Source: Rathayibacter_A sp036510655 (GTDB lineage Bacteria; Actinomycetota; Actinomycetes; Actinomycetales; Microbacteriaceae). Taken from it: 64,000 nucleotides of DNA. The translations under genes were made by a program, and so were the position numbers. Below, piece by piece: positions 37,775 through 46,750 of the stretch. The number at the start of each line of letters is the position of its first letter. The first letter of the stretch is position 1. The notes under the pieces are model-generated. The model did no database searches. It was given only the letters and a program-made list of their open reading frames with translations, and was not told the origin of the DNA. Location: NCBI GenBank assembly GCA_036510655.1, contig DATCDQ010000072.1, forward strand, positions 27,669 to 91,668. Direction: 5' to 3'.

Positions 37775-37813
37775 CTGAGGCGCCGGACTCTTTTGCAGAG
37801 CCCGGCGCCTCAG
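37775..37813 (-). terminator. Strong intercistronic hairpin between dppA and dppB
   Basis: CTGAGGCGCCGG (37775-37786) pairs perfectly with CCGGCGCCTCAG (37802-37813); after one mismatch a further CTC/GAG pair closes the loop TTTTGCA. Read on the minus strand, it follows dppA by 55 bp and precedes dppB by 110 bp. With no T-run behind it, partial termination or 3'-end protection of dppA mRNA is more likely than full termination. Confidence 0.7.
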
Positions 37814-37868
37814 ACTAACTCAGTTTTGCTGAAGTTCAGATTCACTGAGGGGCGGAACTGAGGGATTG

Positions 37869-39632
37869 TTACTTCTTGGTCCAATCCCAGACGTTCCAGG
37901 TGATGCCGTTCTGTCCACCGAACCACTTCACGCCCTGGAGCTTGCTGTCACTCGCGAACACACCAGGCAGCTGGAACAGCGGCAGACCGTATGTGTCCGA
38001 GAACGCCAGCTTGTCGATCTGCAGCTTAATCGAGTCGAGCTTGGTCTGGTCAAGCGTCGACTGCGACTGAACTGCGAGGTCGCTTGCCTGCTGGTTGTTG
38101 AAGTTGTTGTAGTTTCCAGAGTTGCCGATCTGGAACAACTGCGGAATCTGGGCGTTACCAGCACCGGGGTTGATCCAACCGAAGATCGACGCGTCATAGT
38201 CGCCACCGGTAAGGAGCGTGCTCCACTCGGGCGAGCCACCGTCAGTCACGTTGAAACCGGCCAACTTCGCCGAAGCCTGAATCGCCTGGAACGAGTTCAC
38301 CCGGTTCGGGTTGTTCGTGTTGTACAGGATCTTCACTGTCGGGGTCTTGCCTGCGAGCAGCGACTTAGCCTTCGCAATGTCGACCTTGTCGTATGCACTC
38401 GAGCCATTCTCCTTGACCGCTGCTGCGTACTGCTTCTGGTCAGGCAGCCAGATCTGCGAGTCGAGCACCTTGGCGCTCGGAACCACCGGTGTCACGATCG
38501 ACTTGAGGATCTGCTCGCGCGGGATCGTGAGCAGGAATGCCTCACGAACGGTCGGGTCGCTGAACACGGTCGACTTGAAGTTCAAGTCAAGGTGGTCGTA
38601 CGCGGCCTGGTTGCCCTGGATGACCTTCACGCCGGTGATCTTCTTCAGCGCTGCAACCGTGTCTGCGGATGCCTGCGGCTGGATCGCGTCGACCTCACCG
38701 TTCTGGAGAGCGGTCACCTGAGCGTTTGCGTCGCCGATGAAGCGCATCACGAGCTTGTCGAACTTCACCGAGTGCGTTCCGGCGTAGTCGGGGTTCTTCG
38801 TGAAGGTCATCGACTGCTTCGGCGTCCAACCAGTCACCATCACCGGGCCACCGGAGACGACGATGTCTTTGTTCGTCGGCATCGAGGTTGCGTCGTAGCC
38901 CGTGTTGATGAAGCTCGCGGCCTTCTTGAGTGTCTCATTGGCCGGAGCCGGGTTGTTCAGGTCGCCTGCAGGAGTGTCCTTGATCGCCTTCACCAAGTCG
39001 GCCTCACTGACGCCGGCCTGCTTGGCGACGATGTGCGCCGGGAACTGGATCGGGTTGACGAGGTTCCAGTCCACATACGGCTTGGTGTACTTGAACGTTA
39101 TCGACAGGTTGTCCGAGCTGACGGTCGGCATGCTCGACGACCACGGGTAGCCTGCAGCGCTCGCGAAGTACTCGGTGCCCTTGGTGACGTTGCCCTTGGC
39201 GTCCATCGTTGCCGACTCGTAGTACCCGGAGGACTGTGCCCAGCCGAGCATGAGGTCGTCTGCGGTCATCGGCTGCCCGTCAGACCACTTCAGACCCTTG
39301 TTCAGCGTGTACTTGACGGTCAGCGGGTCATCGCTGAGCTTCTGGTACGAACCCAGGTCCTTGTTGGGCACGACGTTGTACTGCTGGTCAAGGGTGAAGA
39401 ACTGTGGCTGAGTCATCTGCCAGATGAGGCCATTGGTGTCGAGGTTGCCCTGCGGCGTGTTGTAGTTGAACGAGGTTGCCTCGTTCACCTGTGCGATGGT
39501 AACTGTGCCGCCTGTGGCTGACGTCGGCGTGGTGGTTCCAGACGTCGTGCAGCCTGCGAGTACCATCCCCGCGACTGAGGCGACGGCAACGGCGCCCAAT
39601 ACTGGGCGTAGTCGCTTCCGCGTGATCTTCAA
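37869..39632 (-). CDS. dppA: Peptide ABC transporter substrate-binding lipoprotein (family 5)
   Basis: A 587-residue solute-binding protein. The signal peptide ends in MVLAGC, a lipobox, then a Thr/Ser linker. The SBP_bac_5 fold includes KYTLNKGLKWSDGQPMTADDLML, the family signature, and PTVREAFLLTIPREQIL. It captures peptides outside the membrane for DppBC. AGGAGGAAC lies 7 nt upstream of the ATG, a strong ribosome binding site. It heads the operon and is separated from dppB by a hairpin, consistent with higher expression of the binding protein. Confidence 0.94.
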   Translation of the reverse strand: MKITRKRLRPVLGAVAVASVAGMVLAGCTTSGTTTPTSATGGTVTIAQVNEATSFNYNTPQGNLDTNGLIWQMTQPQFFTLDQQYNVVPNKDLGSYQKLSDDPLTVKYTLNKGLKWSDGQPMTADDLMLGWAQSSGYYESATMDAKGNVTKGTEYFASAAGYPWSSSMPTVSSDNLSITFKYTKPYVDWNLVNPIQFPAHIVAKQAGVSEADLVKAIKDTPAGDLNNPAPANETLKKAASFINTGYDATSMPTNKDIVVSGGPVMVTGWTPKQSMTFTKNPDYAGTHSVKFDKLVMRFIGDANAQVTALQNGEVDAIQPQASADTVAALKKITGVKVIQGNQAAYDHLDLNFKSTVFSDPTVREAFLLTIPREQILKSIVTPVVPSAKVLDSQIWLPDQKQYAAAVKENGSSAYDKVDIAKAKSLLAGKTPTVKILYNTNNPNRVNSFQAIQASAKLAGFNVTDGGSPEWSTLLTGGDYDASIFGWINPGAGNAQIPQLFQIGNSGNYNNFNNQQASDLAVQSQSTLDQTKLDSIKLQIDKLAFSDTYGLPLFQLPGVFASDSKLQGVKWFGGQNGITWNVWDWTKK

Positions 39633-39702
39633 TGTTCCTCCTATTAGGAATGGTGCATACGGCGCGACAATGGTGTCGTCGATACCGCACTTGATAAGAA
39701 TG

Positions 39703-39732
39703 ACGATAGAGAGGCGTGGTGCCTCTGAGCAA
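39703..39732 (-). promoter_or_regulatory. Possible dppA promoter with inverted repeat in the spacer
   Basis: On the minus strand, TTGCTC (39732-39727) and TATCGT (39708-39703) are separated by 18 bp and could be -35 and -10 hexamers. The spacer carries the 6-bp inverted repeat AGAGGC/GCCTCT, a candidate operator. It lies about 70 bp upstream of the dppA start. Confidence 0.35.
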
Positions 39733-39923
39733 ACCGCGCAGGAAACTGTTACGTCGTCGTAACTCAGATGAGTGATTCTTGCGCCATTCGCTCTTTTGTT
39801 GCGAATTCACGCGCACGATGCAATTGTTGAGCATCCGCTCGAGGATCAGTGCAGCGCGGGCGTTGTGAGCTTATCCGGTGGTGAGCCCGCCCCATGGGCG
39901 CGTTCCCGTGGCAAGATGGGGCA

Positions 39924-40310
39924 ATGCCCAGCCCGATGATTGATACCCGTGGCATGGTGATCTTCGACGGGGATTGCGGCTTCTGCACGAGCGCCATCGA
40001 CTGGATGCAAAACCGGCTGCCGGCGTTTCCATCGGCGATTCCGTACCAGTGGGCGCCACTGGATACCTACGGGCTGAGCGTGCAGGAAGCACGCGAACGC
40101 GTGTGGTTCGTCAGCGCGACGCGACTGTACAGCGGACACCGTGCAGTCGCAGCAATCCTCTGCCGCCAGCCGGTCGCCGTACTCCGCACAATCGGCTGGC
40201 TCGGCACGGTTGCGCCCTGGTCATGGGCTGCCGCGATCGGCTACGCTCTGGTCGCGCGCTATCGCTATCTCTTGCCAGGAGGGACCCCAGCGTGCCAGCT
40301 GAAACCGTGA
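39924..40310 (+). CDS. DCC-family (DUF393) thiol-disulfide oxidoreductase-like protein
   Basis: A 128-residue protein with the family hallmark FDGDCGFCTSAIDW near the N-terminus (CxxC-like redox site) and a C-terminal hydrophobic region (LVARYRYLLPGG). Family members are predicted thioredoxin-like proteins of unknown partner. The ATG at 39924 is used; an upstream in-frame ATG lacks a ribosome binding site. It overlaps the CPBP protease gene by 19 nt, so the two are co-transcribed. Confidence 0.82.
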   Translation: MPSPMIDTRGMVIFDGDCGFCTSAIDWMQNRLPAFPSAIPYQWAPLDTYGLSVQEARERVWFVSATRLYSGHRAVAAILCRQPVAVLRTIGWLGTVAPWSWAAAIGYALVARYRYLLPGGTPACQLKP

Positions 40311-41095
40311 CAGGGCACACACCGCTGCCGCTCGACCGCGGCACGCGTGTGCGTTTGTGGTCGGAGATCGCGATCGTCCTCGGGCTCTCGCTGGGGGCAT
40401 CCGCGGTCTATTCCATCGTCAACATCATCGCCCGACTCACCACCCCTGTGCCGCTTTCGGATCAGTCGGCGTCACTCAATCAGTCGCAGAGCAGCGTGCA
40501 GTGGCAGGACTTCACCTACCAATTCCTCGACATATTCTTCGCGCTGTTCGCAGTCGCACTCGTGCTGTACCTGTTGTGGCAGCCCGGCAGGAACGCATTC
40601 CGCCGCATCGGACTGGACTTCAGTAGTCCTGGACGGGACCTGCTGGGCGGGCTCGCACTGCTCGGCGTGATCGGCGTTCCCGGCCTCGCTTTGTACTTCG
40701 TCGGGCGGGCACTCGGTATCACCGTCAATGTGGTGGCCGCCCCGTTGAACAGCTATTGGTGGACGGTTCCGATCCTGATCCTGTCTGCGCTGCGCTCAGC
40801 GCTGCAGGAGGAGGTCATCGTCATCGGCTACCTGTTCACGCGCCTGCGCGAACTGGGCTGGGGCAAATGGACGATTATTCTGGCGGCAGCCGGGCTGCGC
40901 GGCAGTTACCACCTGTATCAGGGCATCGGGCCATTCTTCGGTAACGCCGTTATGGGCATCGTTTTCGGTTGGTGCTACACGCGTTGGGGCCGAACGATGC
41001 CGCTCGTGATCGCCCACTGGATCATCGACATCGTCTCGTTCGTGGGCTATCCGCTCGCTGTCGCCTGGTGGCCGGGGCTCTTCCCGACCAAGTAG
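40292..41095 (+). CDS. CPBP-family intramembrane metalloprotease-like protein
   Basis: A 267-residue polytopic protein of the CPBP (Rce1-like/Abi) family. Motif 1 is QEEVIVIGYLFTRL, with the Glu-Glu pair but without the usual arginine four residues on; motif 2 is GSYHLYQG and motif 3 AHWIIDIVS, supplying the histidines. Roles of bacterial members include peptide processing and bacteriocin immunity; none can be assigned here. GTG at 40292 with AGGAGGGA upstream. Convergent with gcvP, one base apart. Confidence 0.87.
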   Translation: MPAETVTGHTPLPLDRGTRVRLWSEIAIVLGLSLGASAVYSIVNIIARLTTPVPLSDQSASLNQSQSSVQWQDFTYQFLDIFFALFAVALVLYLLWQPGRNAFRRIGLDFSSPGRDLLGGLALLGVIGVPGLALYFVGRALGITVNVVAAPLNSYWWTVPILILSALRSALQEEVIVIGYLFTRLRELGWGKWTIILAAAGLRGSYHLYQGIGPFFGNAVMGIVFGWCYTRWGRTMPLVIAHWIIDIVSFVGYPLAVAWWPGLFPTK

Positions 41096-41096
41096 G

Positions 41097-44000
41097 TTAC
41101 TCGAATGCCTCCGGTGGCGGGCAGGCGCAGAACAGGTTGCGGTCTCCCCAGGCCTGATCGACCCGTCGCACCGGCGGCCAATACTTGTTGCGCACCAGCG
41201 TCGACACCGGATACACGGCCTGCTCGCGAGTGTAGGCGTGCTCCCACTCCCCCACGATCACGGACTCTGCGGTGTGCGGCGCACCGTGCAACGGGTTGTC
41301 GTCGGCCGGCCAGGTGCCTGCGGCGACGGCATCCGCCTCGGCCTTGATCGCGATCATGGCGTCGATGAAGCGGTCCAGCTCGCCGAGGTCTTCACTCTCG
41401 GTCGGCTCGACCATGAGCGTGCCCGCCACCGGGAAACTCATCGTCGGTGCGTGGAACCCATAGTCGATCAGACGCTTGGCGACGTCATCGACGCTGACGC
41501 CGGTCGCCTCGGTGAGCGGCCGCACATCGAGGATGCACTCGTGCGCAACCAGACCGTTTTCGCCGGAGTAGAGCACCGGGAAATGCTCACGCAGCCGCAC
41601 TGCGATGTAGTTCGCCGCCAACACAGCGGCCCGGGTCGCCTGCTTGAGGCCCTCCGAGCCCATCATCCGCACGTATGCCCAGCTGATCGGCAGAATGTTC
41701 GGACTGCCATACGGCGCCGCGGACACCGGAGCCCCGCCGTGGACGACGGTCGCCGACCTCGATACGCCTCCATCGTCGGCTAGTCGACCACCGGAAAGAA
41801 AGTGTTCCGTACTTTGGGCGAGCGGATGACCGGGTAGGAACTGCGCCAGGTGCGCCTTGGCCGCGACCGGCCCGACGCCGGGGCCGCCTCCGCCGTGCGG
41901 GATGCAGAACGTCTTGTGCAGGTTCAGATGCGACACGTCTCCACCGAAGTCGCCGAACCGCGCGTAGCCGAGCAGCGCGTTCAGGTTGGCGCCGTCGACG
42001 TACACCTGCCCACCGGCGTCGTGCACGAGCTGAGCAATGGCCTTCACCTCGTGCTCGTAGACGCCGTGCGTCGACGGGTAGGTGATCATCAATGCCGCCA
42101 ACTCGGATGCGTGCTCCGCGATTTTCGCCCGCAGGTCGGCGAGATCGACGTTGCCGAGTTCGTCAGTCGCGACCACGACGACGCGCATGCCGGCCAAAAC
42201 GGCGGATGCCGCGTTCGTGCCGTGCGCGCTCTGCGGAATCAGGCAGACGGTGCGCTCGGCCTCACCGCGCGAGTGATGGTACCCGCGGATGGCAAGCAGG
42301 CCGGAAAGCTCGCCCTGGCTCCCCGCATTCGGCTGTAACGACACGGTGTCGTAGCCGGTGACCTCGGCCAGCCAGCTCTCGAGCTGGTTGATCAGCTCGA
42401 GCGAGCCCGCGACATCCGCCGCGGGGGCGAACGGATGCAGACCGGCGAACTCCGGCCAGGTGATCGCCTCCATCTCTGTTGCCGCGTTCAGCTTCATCGT
42501 GCAGCTGCCGAGCGGGATCATGCCGCGGTCGAGCGCGTAATCCTTGTCCGCGAGCAACTTGAGGTAGCGCATCATGGCGGTCTCAGAGTGGTAGCTGTTG
42601 AAGACCGGGTGGGTGAGGTAGCGGGAGGTGCGTTTGAGCGACTCGCCGAAGGCGCGGAACGCCGACGGCGTGTATGCAAGCCAGTCAGCGCCCTCGGCAC
42701 CGCGTTCCTGCCCGCCGAAAATCGCGTCATCATCCGGGTTCTGTTGCGGCTCGTCGGCGTCGGGCTCGAACGATTCCAGCAACTGTGCGAGCACGGGCAC
42801 GCCAGCGTGGATGTCTGCGGTCGTCGGCTCGTCGAAACTCAACTGCACGGTCTTAGCGTCGGCTGCATACAACTGGATGCCGTGCTCGTGCGCGCGCGCA
42901 ACCGTCGCCGCAGCATCCGCCACCCGCACCTGGATCGTGTCGAAGTACGACTCCGAGACGACATCGACGCCGTGTGCGCGCAGGTAACGCACCGCGAGCA
43001 CGGTCTGCGCATGAACGCCGTGGGCGATCGCGCTGATGCCGCTCGGCCCGTGGTAGACCGCGTACATCGCCGCCATGACCGCGAGGAGCACCTGCGCCGT
43101 GCAGATGTTGCTCGTGGCCTTCTCGCGACGGATGTGCTGTTCGCGGGTCTGCAGGGTGAGCCGATAGGCGGGCTTGCCGACGGCGTCCTGGCTCACGCCG
43201 ACGAGGCGGCCGGGCAGCTGGCGTTCCAACCCCTTGCGCACGGCCATGTAGCCGGCGTGCGGGCCGCCGAAGCCCATCGGAACACCGAACCGTTGCGTGG
43301 TGCCGACGGCGATGTCTGCGCCCAATTCGCCGGGTGATGTGAGCATCGCCAGCGCCAGCAGATCCGCCGCCATGACGGTGATTCCGCCCTGTGCCTTGAC
43401 AGCCGCGATCACCGCCGACGGGTCCCACACTCGACCGGAAGCCCCTGGGTACTGCACGAAGGCGCCGAACACATCCATCTCGACCGAACTGGGGTCCAAA
43501 TCGTAGGGGGTCTCGTGCAGCTGGATGCCGACGGCATCCGCCCGGTTGGCCAGCAGCGCCTTGGTTTGCGGCAGTGCGTCGGCGTCGACGAGGAACACAT
43601 TCGACTTCGACTTCGATGCGCGGCGGGCCAGTAGCATGCCCTCGACGACTGCGGTCGACTCATCGAGCATCGACGCGTTGGCGATGTCGAGCCCGGTCAG
43701 ATCGGTGACCATGGTCTGGAAGTTGAGCAGCGCCTCGAGGCGCCCCTGCGAAATCTCCGGCTGGTACGGCGTGTATGCGGTGTACCAGCTGGGGTTCTCC
43801 AACACGTTGCGCTTGATCACGGCCGGGGTGATCGTGTCGTAGTAACCAAGGCCGATCATCGACCGCTGCACCGTGTTCTTGGTTGCGAGCGCACGCAACT
43901 CGACGAGCGCCTCGCGTTCGGATGCCGCGCGCGGGATGACGGAGTCCGCGATCGTGTGGGATGCGCTTGCTTCGGTGTCGGCTGTATCGGAGACCTGCGC

Positions 44001-44132
44001 CTCGATTGCGATCGAGCGCGGCACGGCCGCCTCGACGAGTGCGTCGACGCTGTCATAGCCGAGCGCCCGGAGCATGGTGGACTGCGCGTCGCGATCAGTG
44101 CCGATGTGACGCGTGGAAAAGAGTTCGGTCAT
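41097..44132 (-). CDS. gcvP: Glycine dehydrogenase (aminomethyl-transferring), P-protein
   Basis: A 1011-residue PLP enzyme that decarboxylates glycine and passes the aminomethyl group to the lipoyl arm of GcvH. Single-chain form: the N-terminal half begins FSTRHIGTD, and the C-terminal half carries the PLP lysine in NLHKTFCIPHGGGGPG. Between PGHPLA and PVSAAPYGS, where E. coli has about nine residues, there are about 28 here, coming from an intragenic palindromic repeat read in frame. Last gene of the gcvT-H-P operon, so under glycine riboswitch control. Confidence 0.96.
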   Translation of the reverse strand: MTELFSTRHIGTDRDAQSTMLRALGYDSVDALVEAAVPRSIAIEAQVSDTADTEASASHTIADSVIPRAASEREALVELRALATKNTVQRSMIGLGYYDTITPAVIKRNVLENPSWYTAYTPYQPEISQGRLEALLNFQTMVTDLTGLDIANASMLDESTAVVEGMLLARRASKSKSNVFLVDADALPQTKALLANRADAVGIQLHETPYDLDPSSVEMDVFGAFVQYPGASGRVWDPSAVIAAVKAQGGITVMAADLLALAMLTSPGELGADIAVGTTQRFGVPMGFGGPHAGYMAVRKGLERQLPGRLVGVSQDAVGKPAYRLTLQTREQHIRREKATSNICTAQVLLAVMAAMYAVYHGPSGISAIAHGVHAQTVLAVRYLRAHGVDVVSESYFDTIQVRVADAAATVARAHEHGIQLYAADAKTVQLSFDEPTTADIHAGVPVLAQLLESFEPDADEPQQNPDDDAIFGGQERGAEGADWLAYTPSAFRAFGESLKRTSRYLTHPVFNSYHSETAMMRYLKLLADKDYALDRGMIPLGSCTMKLNAATEMEAITWPEFAGLHPFAPAADVAGSLELINQLESWLAEVTGYDTVSLQPNAGSQGELSGLLAIRGYHHSRGEAERTVCLIPQSAHGTNAASAVLAGMRVVVVATDELGNVDLADLRAKIAEHASELAALMITYPSTHGVYEHEVKAIAQLVHDAGGQVYVDGANLNALLGYARFGDFGGDVSHLNLHKTFCIPHGGGGPGVGPVAAKAHLAQFLPGHPLAQSTEHFLSGGRLADDGGVSRSATVVHGGAPVSAAPYGSPNILPISWAYVRMMGSEGLKQATRAAVLAANYIAVRLREHFPVLYSGENGLVAHECILDVRPLTEATGVSVDDVAKRLIDYGFHAPTMSFPVAGTLMVEPTESEDLGELDRFIDAMIAIKAEADAVAAGTWPADDNPLHGAPHTAESVIVGEWEHAYTREQAVYPVSTLVRNKYWPPVRRVDQAWGDRNLFCACPPPEAFE
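41755..41796. repeat. Intragenic copy of a dispersed palindromic repeat (in gcvP)
   Basis: CTCGATACGCCTCC followed by GGCTAGTCGACCACCGG forms an imperfect inverted repeat. It resembles the intergenic palindrome common in Microbacteriaceae (GGTCTCGATACGCC...GGCTACTCGACC, from memory). Read on the gcvP strand it encodes SGGRLADDGGVSRS without breaking the frame. Confidence 0.7.
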
Positions 44133-44140
44133 CTGCGGTG

Positions 44141-44530
44141 CTACTCCCCGACCAGAGCGGTGTACTCCGCGGCGCTGAGGAATTGGGGGGCGTCGCCGGT
44201 CAGCTCGATTTTGATCAACCAGCCCTCACCGAACGGGTCGCTGTTGACCAGCTCGGGGGTGGCGACGACCGCGTCGTTCGCCTCGGTGACTGTGCCGTTC
44301 GCCGGGGCGAACAGCTCGCCGACCGACTTGGTGGACTCGATCTCACCGACGACCTTGCCTTCGATCGCGGCGCTACCGACGTCGGGCAGTTCGACGAAGA
44401 CAACGTCACCGAGCTTTTCGGCGGCGTATTCGGTGATTCCGACGGTGACGATACTGCCATCGATACGCAGCCACTCGTGCTCTGCCGTGTAGACGAGATC
44501 TTCTGGGTTGCCTGCTTCTGGGGCGGCCAT
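44141..44530 (-). CDS. gcvH: Glycine cleavage system H protein
   Basis: A 129-residue lipoyl carrier shuttling the aminomethyl group between GcvP, GcvT and the dihydrolipoamide dehydrogenase. The lipoylated lysine is in GEIESTKSVGEL. The fold signature HEWLRIDGSIVTVGITEYAAEKLGD is complete, though written here as two adjoining pieces. It lies 2 bp after gcvT and 8 bp before gcvP. Lipoylation needs LipB/LipA or LplA elsewhere, since the lipB copy in this window is broken. Confidence 0.96.
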   Translation of the reverse strand: MAAPEAGNPEDLVYTAEHEWLRIDGSIVTVGITEYAAEKLGDVVFVELPDVGSAAIEGKVVGEIESTKSVGELFAPANGTVTEANDAVVATPELVNSDPFGEGWLIKIELTGDAPQFLSAAEYTALVGE

Positions 44531-44532
44531 GG

Positions 44533-45759
44533 TCAGTTCTTCTTTCTGGTGTAGAACGGGAGCTTTGTGACGGTGAAGGGGAGTCTGCTGCCGCGAATGT
44601 CGACGGTCAGTTCTGTGCCTGGCTGCGCGAAAGCAGCGCCGACATATGCCATTGCAATCGGGTGGCCGAGCGTCGGTGACAGCGCCCCGGAGGTGATCGT
44701 GCCGATCGCGGTGCCGGTTTCACTCTGCGATGACGTGTCGGATGGTGCAGCGAAGACCTCGTAGCCGGCGCGGGCGGCCCGCTTGCCGTCACCGACGAGA
44801 CCGACCAGCACCGGGGCATCCGCCGGCGGCCCCTCTTCGCTTGCCGCACGCCCGACGAAGTCGGCATCCTTGGCAAGGTTGACGATTCGGCCGAGCCCGG
44901 CCTGTGCTGGGAATGTATCGAGCCCGAGCTCGTGTCCGTACAGCGGCATCCCTGCCTCGAGGCGGAGCGTGTCGCGGCTTGCGAGGCCGGCAGGCACCAA
45001 CCCCCGCGCGGCCCCGGTTTCCAGTAGCGCGTCCCACAGTTCCGGTGCGTTGTCGGGGGCAAGGTAGAGTTCGAAGCCGTCTTCCCCGGTATAGCCGGTT
45101 CGGGCGAACAAGACGGGGTGTTCACGGAACAGCCCGGCGAACGACCGGTAGTAACGCAGGTCGGCGAGTGCGTGTGCGAACTCCGCGCCATCGGGACGAC
45201 CTCCCTCGACCGCGAAGCCTTCGACTGCGCCAAGGATGCTCAACGATGCGGGCCCCTGCACGGCGATCAGTGCGACGTCGTCGCTCTCGTCATACGTTTC
45301 GACGTCGAATCCGGCGGTGCGGGCACGCAATTCAGTTGCGACCACCTCGCGGTTCGCGGCGTTGGCGACAACCATGAACCGGTCGTCGCCGGTGCGATAC
45401 ACGACCAGATCGTCGATGATGCCACCGGACGGATGAAGCAGCAGACTGTATTTGGCCTGCCCGAGCGCAACCGCGGAGATCTTGCCGGCGAGGGCGTAGT
45501 CCAGAGCGACACCGGCTTCCGGCCCCAGCACGAGGATCTCCGCCATGTGCGAGAGGTCGAACAATCCCGCGGCTGTCCGAACCGCGTGGTGCTCCGCGAG
45601 ATCGCTGGTGTAGCGCACCGGCATCTGCCAGCCCGCAAAGTCTGTGAAGCTGGCGCCCGCCGCGACGTGGGCGTCGTTGAGCGGCGACAAGCGCTCGGGG
45701 CGCGCTTCTTGGCGCTCTTTCTGGCGCTCATCCCGGCGTGGCGATTCTGACGAGGTCAT
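44533..45759 (-). CDS. gcvT: Aminomethyltransferase, glycine cleavage T protein
   Basis: A 408-residue folate enzyme producing 5,10-methylene-tetrahydrofolate and ammonia. Signatures: DFAGWQMPVRY, GLFDLSHMAE, ARTGYTGEDGFELY and RLEAGMPLYGHEL. The ATG at 45759 follows GGAGAA. The frame stays open further upstream only because it runs through the riboswitch, so the longer form is rejected. The first 25 residues (Arg/Glu/Gln-rich) are an extension relative to typical GcvT. First gene of the glycine cleavage operon. Confidence 0.95.
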   Translation of the reverse strand: MTSSESPRRDERQKERQEARPERLSPLNDAHVAAGASFTDFAGWQMPVRYTSDLAEHHAVRTAAGLFDLSHMAEILVLGPEAGVALDYALAGKISAVALGQAKYSLLLHPSGGIIDDLVVYRTGDDRFMVVANAANREVVATELRARTAGFDVETYDESDDVALIAVQGPASLSILGAVEGFAVEGGRPDGAEFAHALADLRYYRSFAGLFREHPVLFARTGYTGEDGFELYLAPDNAPELWDALLETGAARGLVPAGLASRDTLRLEAGMPLYGHELGLDTFPAQAGLGRIVNLAKDADFVGRAASEEGPPADAPVLVGLVGDGKRAARAGYEVFAAPSDTSSQSETGTAIGTITSGALSPTLGHPIAMAYVGAAFAQPGTELTVDIRGSRLPFTVTKLPFYTRKKN

Positions 45760-45833
45760 GAGTTCTCCGGTCTGCGCGAGCCGTCCCCAGCGCGAGAGTG
45801 GTGTGGTGCGCGTTGCGCGCGCCCACATCGGGA

Positions 45834-46106
45834 ACTCCCCCTCTGTCATCCGGCCTGAGAGTTTCGCCCCACCCCCCGAATCCTGACGGAGTTCGGTAGG
45901 AGCAGCTTTCACCGTGGGCGAGATTGGCGGAACGCATCAGGGTTTCGAGACGGCCGCGGGCGGCCTCCTCAACCTGGATTTGCTCCGCAAATCCACTTTT
46001 CAGAGTGGCCAGCTCGATGCGGTAGGGGTACCTGAGAGATTGTCGGGGAGGATTGCTCCTTCGGTGCCCGTTCGCTGTGCGACGGACTCTCCCGCATCGA
46101 CCATTT
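45834..46106 (-). promoter_or_regulatory. Tandem glycine riboswitch upstream of gcvT
   Basis: On the minus strand, aptamer 1 (about 46106-46000) has GCGGGAGAG, CACCGAAGGAGCAA, AATCTCTCAGG and CCACTCTGAAAAG. Aptamer 2 (about 45917-45834) has CGGTGAAAG, AAACTCTCAGG and GACAGAGGGGGAG. These match the glycine riboswitch consensus, which switches on gcv genes when glycine is abundant. The two aptamers are about 75 nt apart instead of the usual short linker, because hairpin-forming repeats lie between. Further down, GTGG-GCGCG pairs with CGCGC-A-CCAC (about 45828-45800), a candidate expression platform before gcvT. Confidence 0.92.
45939..45976. repeat. Palindromic repeat between the glycine aptamers
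   Basis: GGTTTCGAGACGGCCGC followed by GCGGCCTCCTCAACC is an imperfect inverted repeat of a type I recall as dispersed in Microbacteriaceae genomes (GGTTGAGGAG...CGTCTCGAAACC). Directly beside it, GGATTTG and CAAATCC (45975-45993) form a second, perfect 7-bp hairpin. Confidence 0.7.
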
Positions 46107-46750
46107 CGGCCCAGTATTCAGTTGCAGTTGTCACGCCGAAGCGCATGCCAAGCCTATCGTGTGCGAGGGCTGCGCTGTGTAACCGCCCCATGTAGGCTGA
46201 CTCGCCTCGTCTGAGCTACGCGAGGCTCCCTGAGCTGGATCGGCTGTGTCACCACCAAAACACTCCAACCCGTCACCGACGTCCTGAGAGATAACAGTCT
46301 CCAAAGAAGGCTCCACCGCTCCCCTCGCACAGTGAACCCCAGCTCGCTCGTTCCGTGGCCAAGAGAGAATCGCGTTCCAGATGGATCATGCGGATCACCA
46401 AAACAAACACCTTTATGTGGTTCCCGCTACGGGTCAGAAGCAACCTTCCGGTGGCGAATTCTCCTGTCGAACACTGAATCGATGGCACAAACTGCCAAGT
46501 GCGTGGCCGGTTTGCTCCGGCGAATGCTGATCCCGGCTTGATTCACGCGTTCCGCCCGATTGCCGCATCCACTCAGGCATTCATTGTGCGCGGAATGTCG
46601 GAATGCCCGGGCCAATCGGCACTTTGCGCCCTTTGTGTGAGCCTCTGCCCGGCGGATGGCGGAATACCGCCTCACCCACGCCGCTGGAAACGCTGCCCGC
46701 CAGGCGTGGGATTAGCCGGCACGCCGTCGGACGGCGACGCTCGACCGCGC
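46107..46750. other. 644-bp region without a recognisable gene
   Basis: The left end must hold the promoter of the gcv operon (minus strand). The middle, about 46250-46600, is less GC-rich than the flanks and carries only short frames with no recognisable homology. A CTCCCTGAGCT motif at 46227 is a weak copy of the dispersed GGTCCCTGAGC-type repeat. It may contain decayed DNA; I cannot say from what. Confidence 0.5.

Noticed and set aside
44533..45912. Longer gcvT starting at 45912
   Set aside because: The extra codons translate the glycine riboswitch aptamer, which is noncoding, and GGAGAA precedes the ATG at 45759.
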